Shown here: positions 21,676-31,030 of the stretch, piece by piece
Layout: every line of letters starts with the position of its first letter
Position numbering within the stretch: the first letter of the stretch is position 1
NCBI RefSeq assembly: GCF_038419845.1
Contig: NZ_JBCAQT010000001.1
Coordinates: 124,001 to 188,000 of the forward strand
Length of the DNA: 64,000 nt
Direction of reading: 5' to 3'
Source: Marinimicrobium sp038419845
GTDB lineage: Bacteria > Pseudomonadota > Gammaproteobacteria > Pseudomonadales > Cellvibrionaceae
The notes under the pieces: model-generated
What the model was told of the DNA's origin: nothing
The model's input: the letters and a program-made list of their open reading frames with translations, nothing else
Databases searched by the model: none
Made by a program: the position numbers and the translations under genes

Positions 21676-22269
21676 CTAAACGTGACGACTTCGCCAAGCC
21701 CCCAAAACTACAAATGCCACTCCCCAAACCAACCCCACCAACGCCCCATACAGATGCGCATCCACCGCCACCGGAACCGGAAGTAGTGGGTGTGAGGTAT
21801 CAAACCCCGGCCACTGCTCCTGCACAATCTTCGCGGCCACCACCAACAGCGCCGCGCCATTCATCCAGGGCATCTCGCGAAAAGTCAGCAGAATACCTCC
21901 CACCAGCAGACCGTGCAGCGCACCCGACAGACCCGCGTAGTAGTCCAGCTCCGGGCTGAAGAAAAACAACCCCAGCCCAACGCCCAGAAGACACAGCAAC
22001 AGGAGCGTCGCGTAGTGTTTGAGCGAGGCATCGCGAAACAGAATATACCCGCAGAGCACAAACGCGCCCAGGTTCATGGCCAGATGATAAGCGCCATAGT
22101 GTACCCACTGGCCGGTCAACAAGCGCCACCATTGACCGTCGTCGATCGCGGCGCGATTGAATTCCAGTAACGGTTCGCTCCAGGAAGGCAAAACACCCAG
22201 CAGCAACAGAGTGATCGCCAGGATCAGGGTCAGCTGCAGGCTGGGTGTGAGTCGGGGCAGGGCGGGCAT
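21676..22269 (-). CDS. rrtA: Rhombosortase (rhomboid-family intramembrane protease)
   Basis: 197 aa with about six hydrophobic segments. The rhomboid Ser motif is YAGLSGALHGLL (S115, H119), and the catalytic His is H172 in VAVDAHLYGALVG. HLAMNLGAF carries the conserved His-Asn region. The small size and GLSGALHG form fit rhombosortase, which processes proteins with a C-terminal GlyGly-CTERM anchor. No protein in this window ends in such an anchor, so substrates must be elsewhere. The stop lies only about 70 bases from repeat element C. Confidence 0.85.
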   Translation of the reverse strand: MPALPRLTPSLQLTLILAITLLLLGVLPSWSEPLLEFNRAAIDDGQWWRLLTGQWVHYGAYHLAMNLGAFVLCGYILFRDASLKHYATLLLLCLLGVGLGLFFFSPELDYYAGLSGALHGLLVGGILLTFREMPWMNGAALLVVAAKIVQEQWPGFDTSHPLLPVPVAVDAHLYGALVGLVWGVAFVVLGAWRSRHV

Positions 22270-22280
22270 GGGGTGGGGCG

Positions 22281-22577
22281 CTACTGGGCGCCCGCTGCTT
22301 TCAATGCTTTGACGTACTCATCCGCCATGCGGTGGTCTTTGATGGTCTGCAGGAAGGTGCGCCCGTCCGGGCCGGGCGCGTTGAGGTCGTAGCCGCGCTC
22401 GACGAAAAACTTCACAAAAGTGGCGAAGTTTTCCTCGCGCATGCCCCGGTAGGCTTTTTCCAGCCAATGAAAGTGCTGGTCGATGCCGTCCGGGGCCGGA
22501 TAGCTGAAGAAGCTCTGAATGCGCTCGTCATCAAAGGTTTCGCCGATCACTTTTTTCTTGTCTTTACGTTCACTCAT
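22281..22577 (-). CDS. PA4642-family protein
   Basis: 98-aa cytoplasmic protein. SERKDKKKVIGETFDDERI and the later EKAYRGMREENFATFV match the uncharacterised family named after Pseudomonas PA4642. GRTFLQTIKDH at the end resembles an ankyrin-type helix, as in similar small proteins. Function unknown. It lies between gatB and the rhombosortase gene in the same direction with short gaps (23 and 11 bases), so it is probably at the end of the gat transcript. Confidence 0.75.
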   Translation of the reverse strand: MSERKDKKKVIGETFDDERIQSFFSYPAPDGIDQHFHWLEKAYRGMREENFATFVKFFVERGYDLNAPGPDGRTFLQTIKDHRMADEYVKALKAAGAQ

Positions 22578-22600
22578 AATTCTGTCTCGTTAACCTTGTA

Positions 22601-24046
22601 TTAGCCTTCCAGCTTTTTGCGAAGAATTTCATTGACCGCCTGGGGGTTCGCCTGACCCTTGCTGGCCTTCATGATCTGGCCCACAAAAAAGCCCAGCATC
22701 TTGGGTCGCTTGGCTTCGTCGGCGTTGCGGTAATTTTCCACCTGGGCGGCGTTGTTGGCGATGACCTCATCCACCATCTTCTCCAGCGCGCCGGTATCCG
22801 ATACCTGCTTAAGACCGCGCGCTTCGATGATGCTGTCGGCATCGCCTTCGCCCTGGGTCATCGCCTCGAACACCTGCTTGGCGATCTTGCTGGAAATGGT
22901 GCCGTCTTTGAGCCGCTCGATCAGCCCGGCCAGCTGCACCGGGGTTACCGGTGACTGGGCGATGCCGATTTCCTGTTTGTTCAGGTAGGCGGACAGGTCG
23001 GCCATGATCCAGTTGCCCGCCAGCTTGGGTTCGTTGCAGGCTTTGACCGTTGCCTCGAAGTAATCGGCGGTGGCCCGATCGCCGGCCAGTTGGCTGGCGT
23101 CATATTCGGGCAGGTCGTAGTCGCGCACAAACCGCTCGCGTCGGGCTTCGGGCAGTTCCGGCATCTCGCTGCGCGCCTGCTCGATAAAGTCGTCGTCCAG
23201 AATGATCGGCAGCAGGTCCGGGCAGGGGAAGTAGCGGTAATCGTTGGAATCTTCCTTGGTGCGCATGGAGCGGGCGGTTCTGGTGTCGCCGTTGTACAGG
23301 CGGGTTTCCTGCACGATTTTGCCGCCGTCTTCGATCACATCAATCTGGCGCTCCACTTCCAACGCAATCGCGTCTTCCATGAACCGGAAAGAGTTCAGGT
23401 TTTTGGTTTCGGTGCGCGTGCCCAGCGTCTCGTCGCCTTTGGGGCGCACGGAGATGTTCACATCGAAGCGCATGGAACCCTGGGACATGTCGCCGTCACA
23501 GATTTCCAGGGAGGTGACAATGTTGTGCAGCTGCTTGGCCAAAGCGACCGCTTCCTCGGCGGTGCGCATGTCCGGCTCGGTGACCACCTCGATCAGGGGC
23601 GTGCCGGCGCGGTTCAGGTCGATGCCGGTCATGCCGTGGTAGTCCTCGTGCAGGGACTTGCCAGCGTCCTCTTCGAGGTGAGCGTGGTGGATACGCACCC
23701 GTTTGGTTCGTCCGCCTTCTAGGTTCAGATCCACATAGCCGGGGCCGACGATGGGCTCGGCCAACTGTGTGGTCTGATAGCCCTTGGGCAGATCCGGGTA
23801 AAAGTAATTCTTGCGCTCAAACACCGAGCGCTTGCCGATCTCGGCGTTCACCGCCAGGCCAAATTTGACCGCCGCGCGAAACGCGCCCTCGTTGGCCACG
23901 GGCAGGGTGCCGGGCAGCGCCAGGTCGATGGCACAGGCCTGAGTGTTGGGCTCGGCGCCGAAGGCGGTGCTGGCGCCGGAGAACAATTTGGTCTTGGTGG
24001 AGAGCTGGACGTGTACTTCCAGCCCGATGACTGTTTCCCATTCCAT
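22601..24046 (-). CDS. gatB: Asp-tRNA(Asn)/Glu-tRNA(Gln) amidotransferase subunit B
   Basis: tRNA-binding and kinase subunit of GatCAB, which converts mischarged Glu-tRNA(Gln) or Asp-tRNA(Asn) to the amide form. WETVIGLEVHVQLSTKTKLF at the N terminus, the block ending LNRAGTPLIEVVTEPD, and the C-terminal YqeY-like tail ending PQAVNEILRKKLEG are diagnostic. 481 aa is normal. Order on the minus strand is gatC-gatA-gatB; a dispersed palindrome sits in the gatA-gatB gap. Confidence 0.97.
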   Translation of the reverse strand: MEWETVIGLEVHVQLSTKTKLFSGASTAFGAEPNTQACAIDLALPGTLPVANEGAFRAAVKFGLAVNAEIGKRSVFERKNYFYPDLPKGYQTTQLAEPIVGPGYVDLNLEGGRTKRVRIHHAHLEEDAGKSLHEDYHGMTGIDLNRAGTPLIEVVTEPDMRTAEEAVALAKQLHNIVTSLEICDGDMSQGSMRFDVNISVRPKGDETLGTRTETKNLNSFRFMEDAIALEVERQIDVIEDGGKIVQETRLYNGDTRTARSMRTKEDSNDYRYFPCPDLLPIILDDDFIEQARSEMPELPEARRERFVRDYDLPEYDASQLAGDRATADYFEATVKACNEPKLAGNWIMADLSAYLNKQEIGIAQSPVTPVQLAGLIERLKDGTISSKIAKQVFEAMTQGEGDADSIIEARGLKQVSDTGALEKMVDEVIANNAAQVENYRNADEAKRPKMLGFFVGQIMKASKGQANPQAVNEILRKKLEG

Positions 24047-24105
24047 CTTTAATAACCTTAATTCGGTTGGTCTTGGGTGTTCAATTCTGTTCCGCCTGTG
24101 GTGAC

Positions 24106-24136
24106 GGCGGATGCGCTTACAGCTTATCCGCCCTAC
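24106..24136. repeat. Dispersed palindrome, variant copy between gatA and gatB
   Basis: Begins GGCGGATGCGCTTACAGCTT and ends ATCCGCCCTAC; it differs from the 19137 copy only at the centre. Lying inside the gat operon, it is presumably transcribed. Confidence 0.85.
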
Positions 24137-24160
24137 GCAGGCTTCGGGGACGACGTCCGA

Positions 24161-25615
24161 TTACTCAATTCCCGGCGCGGCTTGTTGGTGAAAATCGGTG
24201 GCTACCTGGAACTGGTGGGCCACGTTCAACAGCTGACCTTCGGCAAAGTAGTTGCCGATCAACTGCATGCCCACCGGCTTGCCACCCACCAGACCACAGG
24301 GAATCGATACCCCGGGCAGTCCCGCCAGGTTGGTGGGAATGGTGAAAATATCTTCCAGGTACATCGATACCGGATCCTGGGTCTTGGCGCCAAAGGCGAA
24401 GGCCGGGGAGGGCGATGTGGGGCCCAGAATCACATCCACTTCCTCAAACGCCTGGACAAAGTCCTGCTTGATCAGTCGACGGACCTGCTGCGCCTTGTTG
24501 TAGTAGGCGTCGTAGTAACCGGCCGACAGGGCGTAGGTGCCCACCAGAATCCGGCGTTTCACTTCCTCGCCAAAGCCTTCGCTGCGCGAGCGCTCGTACA
24601 GATCGTGCAGGTCTTTCGGGTTCTCGCAGCGGTAGCCGTAGCGGGCACCGTCAAAGCGTGACAGGTTGGCCGAGCACTCGGCCGGGGCAATCACGTAGTA
24701 AGCGGCCACCGCCAGGTTGCTGTGCGGCAGGCTGATGCGCTTGATGGTCGCGCCCAGGCTTTCATAGGTCTTGATCGCCGCTTCCACGGCGGCGGCCGTT
24801 TCCGGGTTAAGGCCCTCGCCAAAGTATTCGTCGGGAATGCCGATGGTCAGGCCTTTGACCGACTGGTCCAGCTGCGCCCGGTAATCTTCCAGCGGCTGAT
24901 CGACGCAGGTCGAGTCCTTGGGGTCGAAGCTGGCCATGGCGTTGAGCATCAGGGCCGAGTCCTCGGCGGTGCGGGTGAGGGTGCCGGCCTGGTCCAGACT
25001 GGAAGCGAAGGCGATCATGCCCCAGCGCGAGACCCGCCCGTAGGTGGGCTTGAGGCCGGTAAGGCCGCACAAGGCTGCGGGCTGGCGGATGGAGCCGCCG
25101 GTGTCGCTGGCGGTGGCACCCGCCGCCAGGTGCGCGGCGACCGAGGCCGCCGAGCCGCCCGAGGAACCGCCCGGCACACTGTCGGTGGCCCAGGGGTTCT
25201 TGACCGGACCGTAGTAGCTGGTCTCGTTGGAGGAACCCATGGCGAACTCGTCCATGTTGGTCTTGCCCAGCATGACCGCGCCCGCTGCCTGAAGGTTCTC
25301 CACGATGGTGGCGTTGTAGGGGGCAATGAAGTTGTCCAGCATTTTCGAGCCGCAGCTGGTGCGCACGCCGTGCGTGCAGAAAATGTCCTTGTGCGCGATG
25401 GGGACACCGCACAGGGCGGGCGCGTCGGCCTGTGCCAGGCGCTTGTCGGCCTCGGCCGCCTGGGCCAGGGCCCGCTCCTCGGTCACGGTGATGTAGCTGT
25501 TGTAGGTGCCGTCCAGGCGCTTGATGCGCTCCAGGTAATGCCGGGTGAGCTCAACGCTGGAGAAAGCCTTGCTTTGCAGACCCTGAACCAGTTGGGCAAT
25601 GGTTTGTTGATGCAT
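24161..25615 (-). CDS. gatA: Asp-tRNA(Asn)/Glu-tRNA(Gln) amidotransferase subunit A
   Basis: Amidase subunit that frees ammonia from glutamine for GatB. The Ser-cisSer-Lys signature is present: Lys in CGVPIAHKDIF, and GGSSGGSAASVAAHL followed by SDTGGSIRQPAALCG. 484 aa is normal. I start at MHQQTIAQLVQGL (25615), with GAGGA upstream, and discard 26 upstream codons that belong to the gatC-gatA spacer. Confidence 0.97.
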   Translation of the reverse strand: MHQQTIAQLVQGLQSKAFSSVELTRHYLERIKRLDGTYNSYITVTEERALAQAAEADKRLAQADAPALCGVPIAHKDIFCTHGVRTSCGSKMLDNFIAPYNATIVENLQAAGAVMLGKTNMDEFAMGSSNETSYYGPVKNPWATDSVPGGSSGGSAASVAAHLAAGATASDTGGSIRQPAALCGLTGLKPTYGRVSRWGMIAFASSLDQAGTLTRTAEDSALMLNAMASFDPKDSTCVDQPLEDYRAQLDQSVKGLTIGIPDEYFGEGLNPETAAAVEAAIKTYESLGATIKRISLPHSNLAVAAYYVIAPAECSANLSRFDGARYGYRCENPKDLHDLYERSRSEGFGEEVKRRILVGTYALSAGYYDAYYNKAQQVRRLIKQDFVQAFEEVDVILGPTSPSPAFAFGAKTQDPVSMYLEDIFTIPTNLAGLPGVSIPCGLVGGKPVGMQLIGNYFAEGQLLNVAHQFQVATDFHQQAAPGIE

Positions 25616-25685
25616 TGCGACTTCTATCCTCAAGTAAATTCGGAGGCGCCCCGTTCGGGCGCCGGTAATCGGAGCGGCGAGGGGG

Positions 25686-25973
25686 CTATTCAATCACCCG
25701 TGGCACCAGGTAGAGCCCATCTTCGGTGGCGGGGGCAATGGCCTGGAACTCGTCCCGCTGGTTGGTCTCGGTGACCTGGTCCGCGCGCAGGCGCTGAGTG
25801 GCATCCAGGGGGTGGGCCATGGGTTGTACCCCCTCGGTATCCGCCGCCTGTAATTGGTCCACCAGGTCGAGAACATCAGAAATACGCTGGGTGACTTGGT
25901 CCACCTCGCTCTCGGGAACGGCAATTCGTGCCAAATGTGCCAGTTTGGCGATGTCGGATGGTGCAATGGCCAT
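25686..25973 (-). CDS. gatC: Asp-tRNA(Asn)/Glu-tRNA(Gln) amidotransferase subunit C
   Basis: 95-aa subunit that wraps around GatA and stabilises the complex. IAKLAHLARIAVPESEVDQV and DTEGVQPMAHPLD are the conserved blocks. The start at MAIAPSDIAKL (25973) matches the usual protein; the longer open frame adds 22 unrelated codons. It is the first gene of gatCAB on the minus strand and faces away from mreB. Confidence 0.95.
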   Translation of the reverse strand: MAIAPSDIAKLAHLARIAVPESEVDQVTQRISDVLDLVDQLQAADTEGVQPMAHPLDATQRLRADQVTETNQRDEFQAIAPATEDGLYLVPRVIE

Positions 25974-26371
25974 GCAGGATGCTCCAGAATTGTCGGCTCC
26001 GGTGCCCATCGGGGCTGTTCCGGAGCCAAAAAGGTCCAAATGTGCGCGAAGCCGGTAAAGTTATCACATTTGCGCCTTGCCCTAAATCCCCGCCGTTGAT
26101 AGAGTGCCTTCATCTGTGCCGACTCCGCACGCGAAGGGGCTTTCCAGTGCCCATCGCCCCCGACCTCGGGTACACTAGGGAGCCTTGTGACAATAAGCTC
26201 GCCGCCGTTTGAGTGCGCGCGCGTATCGCCGGTCTTCCCGCCAGATCGGTGACACTGACAGGGCTCGCATCGGATGACGCGTAATCCGCTTCGGGCGATA
26301 GACAAAATTTGATGGTGAGTGGCCAGACCCGGCCATTTGCGCTAAAGAACAATACAGGGCTGCGTTAACAC
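25974..26371. other. Divergent gatC / mreB control region
   Basis: 398 bases between divergent genes. It must carry promoters for both, but I see no -35/-10 pair good enough to call. No gene, repeat or terminator is visible. Confidence 0.5.
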
Positions 26372-27406
26372 ATGCTAAAACACCTCCGTGGAGCTTTTTC
26401 CAACGATCTTTCCATTGACTTGGGCACCGCCAATACCCTTATTTACGTTCGGGGCCGCGGCATCGTCCTGAATGAACCCTCGGTGGTGGCCATCCGTCAC
26501 CACAACGGGCATAAAATTGTCGAGGCCGTGGGCACCGAAGCCAAGCGCATGCTCGGCCGCACGCCGGGCAACATCACCGCCATCCGGCCGCTGAAAGACG
26601 GCGTGATCGCCGACTTTCAGGTCACTGAAAAAATGCTCCAGCACTTTATCAAAAAGGTGCACGAAAAGAGCTGGTTCCAGCCCAGCCCCCGGGTGTTGAT
26701 CAGCGTCCCCTGCCTGTCGACCGAGGTGGAGAAACGGGCCATTCGCGAATCGGCCATGGGTGCCGGCGCGCGCGAAGTCCGGCTGATCGAGGAGCCCATG
26801 GCCGCCGCCATCGGCGCCGGGCTCAAAGTGTCCGAGGCCAGCGGCTCCATGGTAGTGGACATCGGCGGTGGCACCACGGAAATTGCCGTCATCTCCCTCA
26901 ACGGGGTGGTGTATTCCGACTCGGTCCGCATTGGCGGCGATCGCTTCGACGAAGCCATCGTCAATTATGTACGTCGCCACTATGGCAGCGTGATTGGTGA
27001 TGCCACGGCCGAACGCATCAAACAGGAAGTCGGCTGCGCCTTTGCCGGCAGTGAAGTGCGTGAGATTGATGTGCGCGGCCGCAATCTGGCCGAAGGGGTT
27101 CCGCGCAGCTTTACCCTGAACAGCGATGAAATTCTGGAGGCCCTGCAGGAGCCGCTGGCGGGTATCGTCCAGGCCGTCAAGAGTGCGCTGGAACAGTCGC
27201 CGCCCGAACTGGCCGCCGATATTGCCGAGAGCGGCGTGGTCCTGACCGGTGGTGGCGCCCTGCTGCGTGATATCGACCGGTTGTTGTCCAACGAAACCGG
27301 CCTGCCGTTTATCGTGGCAGAAGATCCGTTGACCTGTGTGGCGCGCGGGGGTGGTCTCGCCATGGAAATGATGGATAAGCACAATATTGATCTTCTGTCC
27401 TCTTAG
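26372..27406 (+). CDS. mreB: Rod shape-determining protein MreB
   Basis: Actin-like filament that guides lateral wall synthesis. SIDLGTANTLIYVRGRGIVL (phosphate 1), MVVDIGGGTTEIAVISL (phosphate 2) and VVLTGGGALLRDIDRLL (adenosine motif) are intact. 344 aa is normal. First gene of mreBCD, followed without a terminator by mreC. Confidence 0.98.
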   Translation: MLKHLRGAFSNDLSIDLGTANTLIYVRGRGIVLNEPSVVAIRHHNGHKIVEAVGTEAKRMLGRTPGNITAIRPLKDGVIADFQVTEKMLQHFIKKVHEKSWFQPSPRVLISVPCLSTEVEKRAIRESAMGAGAREVRLIEEPMAAAIGAGLKVSEASGSMVVDIGGGTTEIAVISLNGVVYSDSVRIGGDRFDEAIVNYVRRHYGSVIGDATAERIKQEVGCAFAGSEVREIDVRGRNLAEGVPRSFTLNSDEILEALQEPLAGIVQAVKSALEQSPPELAADIAESGVVLTGGGALLRDIDRLLSNETGLPFIVAEDPLTCVARGGGLAMEMMDKHNIDLLSS

Positions 27407-27437
27407 GTCAGCTTCGTACTGAGCGGGAGAGGGTGCT

Positions 27438-28349
27438 ATCAAAACGCTGTTTACCAAAGGGCCCGCCGTTGCCTCGCGCGCATTGTTTTTCAGCGTCGCA
27501 GCCGTCGGGCTCATCCTTGTAAGTCTCTACACCGACTGGCTGGCGCCGGTGCGCGCCCAGCTGGGCGCGGTGGCAACCCCCTTTTACTGGATAACCGACC
27601 TGCCCGCCCGTATCGGCGACTGGGGCGAAGAGACCTTTACCTCCCGCGACGAGCTGCGCGAAGAGAACGAGGCGCTCAAATCCGAACTCCTGATCCTGCA
27701 ACGCAAGTTACAACAGATGGCGGCACTGGCCGCTGAGAACGTCCGTCTGCGTCGCCTGCTGGGCTCCAGCGACATGCTTCAGGACAATGTGCTGGTGGCC
27801 GAGCTGGTCGGGGTTTCGCCCAACCCGTTGAGTCATTCTGTGGTCATCAACAAGGGTCGGGACGACGGGGTCTATGAAGGCCAACCGGTGCTCGACGCCT
27901 TCGGCCTGATGGGGCAGGTGGTGGAAGCCAACCCCTCCAGCAGCCGGGTCCTGTTGATTACCGATGCCAGCCACGCGCTGCCGGTCCAGGTCAATCGCAA
28001 CGGTGTGCGCGCCGTGGCCGAGGGCACGGGGCAGATCAACCGCCTGCGCTTGCGCCACGTGTCCAATACCACGGATATTCGCGAGGGTGACCTGCTGGTC
28101 AGCTCCGGTCTGGGCGATCGTTTCCCGGTGGGCTATCCGGTGGCGAAAGTGCAACAGGTGGTGCGCGACCCCGGTCAATCGTTTTCCACGGTGGTGGCCC
28201 AGCCCATGGCGCGGCTGGATCGCAGCCGGCACCTGCTGCTGGTGTTCGGGCAGGGCATGAGGCCGGAAGAGCTGGAGCAGGCCCGCCAGCAGGAAGCACA
28301 AGAGCCGGATCTGCAGGAGCGGGAAGCTCTGGAGCCGGAGGATGATTGA
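27438..28349 (+). CDS. mreC: Rod shape-determining protein MreC
   Basis: Periplasmic elongasome protein with one N-terminal membrane helix (FFSVAAVGLILVSL), a coiled coil (about SRDELREENEALKSELLILQ) and two beta domains (VVINKGRDDGVYEGQPVLD). The start is odd. The first ordinary start codon in frame is TTG at 27483, which lacks a ribosome site and would begin inside the membrane helix. The residues before it, IKTLFTKGPAVASRA, resemble the normal N terminus (E. coli MKPIFSRGPSLQIR). They follow an AGAGGG site, but the first codon there is ATC (27438). No ATG or GTG lies in frame back to the stop at 27420. I use 27438; 27483 is the fallback. Confidence 0.93.
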   Translation: MKTLFTKGPAVASRALFFSVAAVGLILVSLYTDWLAPVRAQLGAVATPFYWITDLPARIGDWGEETFTSRDELREENEALKSELLILQRKLQQMAALAAENVRLRRLLGSSDMLQDNVLVAELVGVSPNPLSHSVVINKGRDDGVYEGQPVLDAFGLMGQVVEANPSSSRVLLITDASHALPVQVNRNGVRAVAEGTGQINRLRLRHVSNTTDIREGDLLVSSGLGDRFPVGYPVAKVQQVVRDPGQSFSTVVAQPMARLDRSRHLLLVFGQGMRPEELEQARQQEAQEPDLQEREALEPEDD

Positions 28350-28833
28350 TATCACCGGCGGGCACAATCGCTGGATGATTCTCATCGCTCTGCTCTTTGC
28401 GATGGTTCTGGCGGTATATCCATTGCCGTTGGACTGGCGCTGGTGGCGCCCCGAGTTTGTACTGTTGGTGGTGATTTACTGGGTTTTCACGCTTCCCGAC
28501 TACACCAGTCTGACCCTGGTCTGGGTCCTCGGTCTGATCCAGGATCTGGTGGAAGGCACCCCCCTGGGGCAGCATGCGCTGGGCATGGTGATCGTGGCCT
28601 ACATCTGTCTGCAGTCCTATCGCCGGGTCAGTAATTACGCCCTCTGGCAACAGGCGTGCTGGGTGTTTTTACTGGTGGGAATCAGTCAGTTGACCAACAA
28701 CTGGGTTCACAGCATGGCCGGTGGACAGGTTTCGGGCCTGCAGTTTCTTTTCCCGGCATTGACCAGTGCTCTGCTGTGGCCGGTGATTCACATTGGTTTT
28801 GGCTGGCTTCGCCACCACTACCGCATCAGTTGA
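28342..28833 (+). CDS. mreD: Rod shape-determining protein MreD
   Basis: 163-aa inner-membrane protein with about five hydrophobic segments that works with MreC in the elongasome. LVVIYWVFTLPDYTSLTLVW and LGLIQDLVEGTPLGQHALGM match the family. Its ATG overlaps mreC by 8 bases, implying coupled translation. Confidence 0.94.
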   Translation: MIDITGGHNRWMILIALLFAMVLAVYPLPLDWRWWRPEFVLLVVIYWVFTLPDYTSLTLVWVLGLIQDLVEGTPLGQHALGMVIVAYICLQSYRRVSNYALWQQACWVFLLVGISQLTNNWVHSMAGGQVSGLQFLFPALTSALLWPVIHIGFGWLRHHYRIS

Positions 28834-28850
28834 TCTGACGAGTTTAGGTT

Positions 28851-29450
28851 ATGCCCGATCTCTATTTGGCCTCACAATCGCCGCGTCGGCGTGAATTGTT
28901 GACCCAGATGGGAGTGGATTTTGACACCCTCTCGGTCGACGTGGTGGAACAGCGACAGCCCGGCGAGACGCCGGCGGACTATGTCGAGCGCCTGGCCCGC
29001 GACAAGGCGCTGGCCGGTCGGGATGCACTTGATGAAGGGGGCGCGGCGGCCATACCGGTACTGGGGGCCGATACCATCGGGGTCTGCAGTGGCGAGGTGC
29101 TGGAAAAACCCCGCGATCAGGCGCACGCGGCCGAGATGCATCGAATGATGTCGGGCCGGCGCCACGAGGTGTTGACCGCCGTGGCCCTCTGTCTGGGGAC
29201 CAGGGTGGAGACGTGCCTGGTGCGCACCTCGGTGCAGTTTCGCGAGCTGTCCGAGAACGAAATCAGCGCCTACTGGCACACTGGCGAACCCCTGGACAAG
29301 GCCGGAGGCTACGGCATCCAGGGCCTGGGCGGCGCCTTTGTTGAACGTATTGAAGGCAGCTACAGCGCGGTGGTTGGCCTGCCGCTGGCCCAGACGGCGG
29401 ATTTATTGAACCGCTTCGGTGTGCCCTGGTGGAGCACCCAATCAGCCTGA
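28851..29450 (+). CDS. maf: Maf-family nucleotide pyrophosphatase (YhdE type)
   Basis: Cytoplasmic pyrophosphatase acting on dTTP/UTP-type nucleotides. LYLASQSPRRRELL is the phosphate-binding start, GADTIGVCSGEVLEKP has the catalytic Asp region, and DKAGGYGIQGLGGAFVERI is the C-terminal signature. 199 aa is normal. It sits between mreD and rng as in Pseudomonas, 17 bases after mreD. Confidence 0.95.
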   Translation: MPDLYLASQSPRRRELLTQMGVDFDTLSVDVVEQRQPGETPADYVERLARDKALAGRDALDEGGAAAIPVLGADTIGVCSGEVLEKPRDQAHAAEMHRMMSGRRHEVLTAVALCLGTRVETCLVRTSVQFRELSENEISAYWHTGEPLDKAGGYGIQGLGGAFVERIEGSYSAVVGLPLAQTADLLNRFGVPWWSTQSA

Positions 29451-29493
29451 TCCCGCGAATAGGCGGCCCAACCGTACACGAGCGAGCCGTATT

Positions 29494-30963
29494 ATGAGTG
29501 AAGAATTACTGGTGAATGTATCGCCGGTGGAAACCCGCGTGGCGCTGGTGGAAAACGGCGTGGTGCAGGAGCTGTCCATCGAGCGCAGTCACAACAAGGG
29601 CTTTGTCGGCAACATCTATAAAGGCAAGGTCGTGCGTGTGCTGCCCGGTATGCAGGCGGCCTTTGTCGATATCGGTCTGGCCCGCACCGGCTTTATTCAC
29701 GCCGCCGACATGAGCGACGCCAATGGTGACACGGAGGGCCGTCGCGGCGAGTTGCCCGACATCCGCACGCTGGTGCGCGAGGGCCAGACGCTGGTGGTGC
29801 AGGTGAGCAAAGAGCCCATCGGCACCAAGGGCGCCCGCCTCACCACCAACCTCAGTGTTTCCTCCCGCTACCTGGTCTATATGCCCAACAGTACCCACAT
29901 CGGGGTCTCCACCCGGATTGAGGGTGACGGCGAGCGCCAGCGCCTGCGCGAATTGGTCGAGACTCTGGCGCGCGAGCATGAGGTGCCGGGCGGTTTTATC
30001 CTGCGCACCGTCGCGGAAAACGCCCGTCCGGAAGAGCTGCGCTCGGACCTGGGGTTTCTGCAGAAGTTATGGTCGGACTTTCAGTCCAAAATATCCGGCG
30101 CTCCGGTGCCGGCGGCCATTCACACCGACATGCCCCTGTTTCTGCGCGCCCTGCGGGACCTGGCGCGCGCGCCGATCGAAAAAATCCGGGTGGATTCGCG
30201 CCAGAGCTGGAGCCAGATGCGCGAGTTCTGCGGCAATTATTACCCGGAGCTGACCGACCTGATCGAGCTTTACAGCGGCGAGCGTCCCCTGCTGGATCTG
30301 TATGGAGTGGAGGATGAAATCTCCCGGGCACTGGATACCCGTGTGCCGCTCAAGTCCAACGGCTACCTGATCGTTGAGCAGACCGAGGCCATGACCACGG
30401 TGGACGTCAACACCGGGGCGTTTGTGGGGCGGCGCAACCTTGAGGAAACCATCTTCAAAACCAATATGGAGGCGGCCAGCGCGATCGTGCGGCAGTTGCG
30501 CCTGCGCAACTTGGGTGGGATCATTGTCCTCGATTTCATTGACATGAAGGACCCGGAGCACGAGCGGCAGGTGCTGCGCACCCTGGAGAAGGCGCTGGAA
30601 AAAGATCACGCCAAAACCAGCATTACCGGCGTCTCCGAGCTGGGCCTGGTGGAAATGACGCGCAAACGCACGCGCGAGTCACTCGGCCAGATGCTCTGTG
30701 AGCCCTGTCCCCTGTGCCGTGGCCGAGGCCAGATCAAGTCGGCAGAGACGGTATGCTACGAGATCTTCCGGGAAATACTGCGCGATGCACGCGCCTATGA
30801 GAATGACAAATTTCTGGTGCTGGCCTCCCAACTGGTGGTAGACCGATTGCTGGATGAAGAGGCCGTTTACGTGGCGGACCTGGAGGCTTTTATCGGCCGC
30901 ACGATCGAATTCCAGGTCGAAAGTCTGTTTACGCAGGAGCAGTATGACATTGTTCTGGTCTAA
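29494..30963 (+). CDS. rng: Ribonuclease G
   Basis: Endoribonuclease of the RNase E/G family, used in 16S rRNA 5' maturation and RNA decay. The S1 domain begins near FVGNIYKGKVVRVLPGMQAA; catalytic metal-binding Asp residues are in TTVDVNTGAFVG and IIVLDFIDM; the zinc link is CEPCPLCRGRGQ. 489 aa is the RNase G size, without the long RNase E scaffold. Start is ATG 29494 (MSEELLVNVSPVETRVAL); the longer frame into maf is not needed. Confidence 0.97.
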   Translation: MSEELLVNVSPVETRVALVENGVVQELSIERSHNKGFVGNIYKGKVVRVLPGMQAAFVDIGLARTGFIHAADMSDANGDTEGRRGELPDIRTLVREGQTLVVQVSKEPIGTKGARLTTNLSVSSRYLVYMPNSTHIGVSTRIEGDGERQRLRELVETLAREHEVPGGFILRTVAENARPEELRSDLGFLQKLWSDFQSKISGAPVPAAIHTDMPLFLRALRDLARAPIEKIRVDSRQSWSQMREFCGNYYPELTDLIELYSGERPLLDLYGVEDEISRALDTRVPLKSNGYLIVEQTEAMTTVDVNTGAFVGRRNLEETIFKTNMEAASAIVRQLRLRNLGGIIVLDFIDMKDPEHERQVLRTLEKALEKDHAKTSITGVSELGLVEMTRKRTRESLGQMLCEPCPLCRGRGQIKSAETVCYEIFREILRDARAYENDKFLVLASQLVVDRLLDEEAVYVADLEAFIGRTIEFQVESLFTQEQYDIVLV

Positions 30964-31030
30964 GCCCATGGCAACCAGCCTCAGGGGCGAGGCTTAATTG
31001 GATTACGCGGCTCGCGGGAAAGCACTTTAG

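Noticed and set aside
21390..21959. Open frame of 189 aa on the plus strand
   Set aside because: Starts in a dispersed palindrome, crosses hairpin element C and runs antisense to the rhombosortase gene; Pro/Ser-rich shadow.
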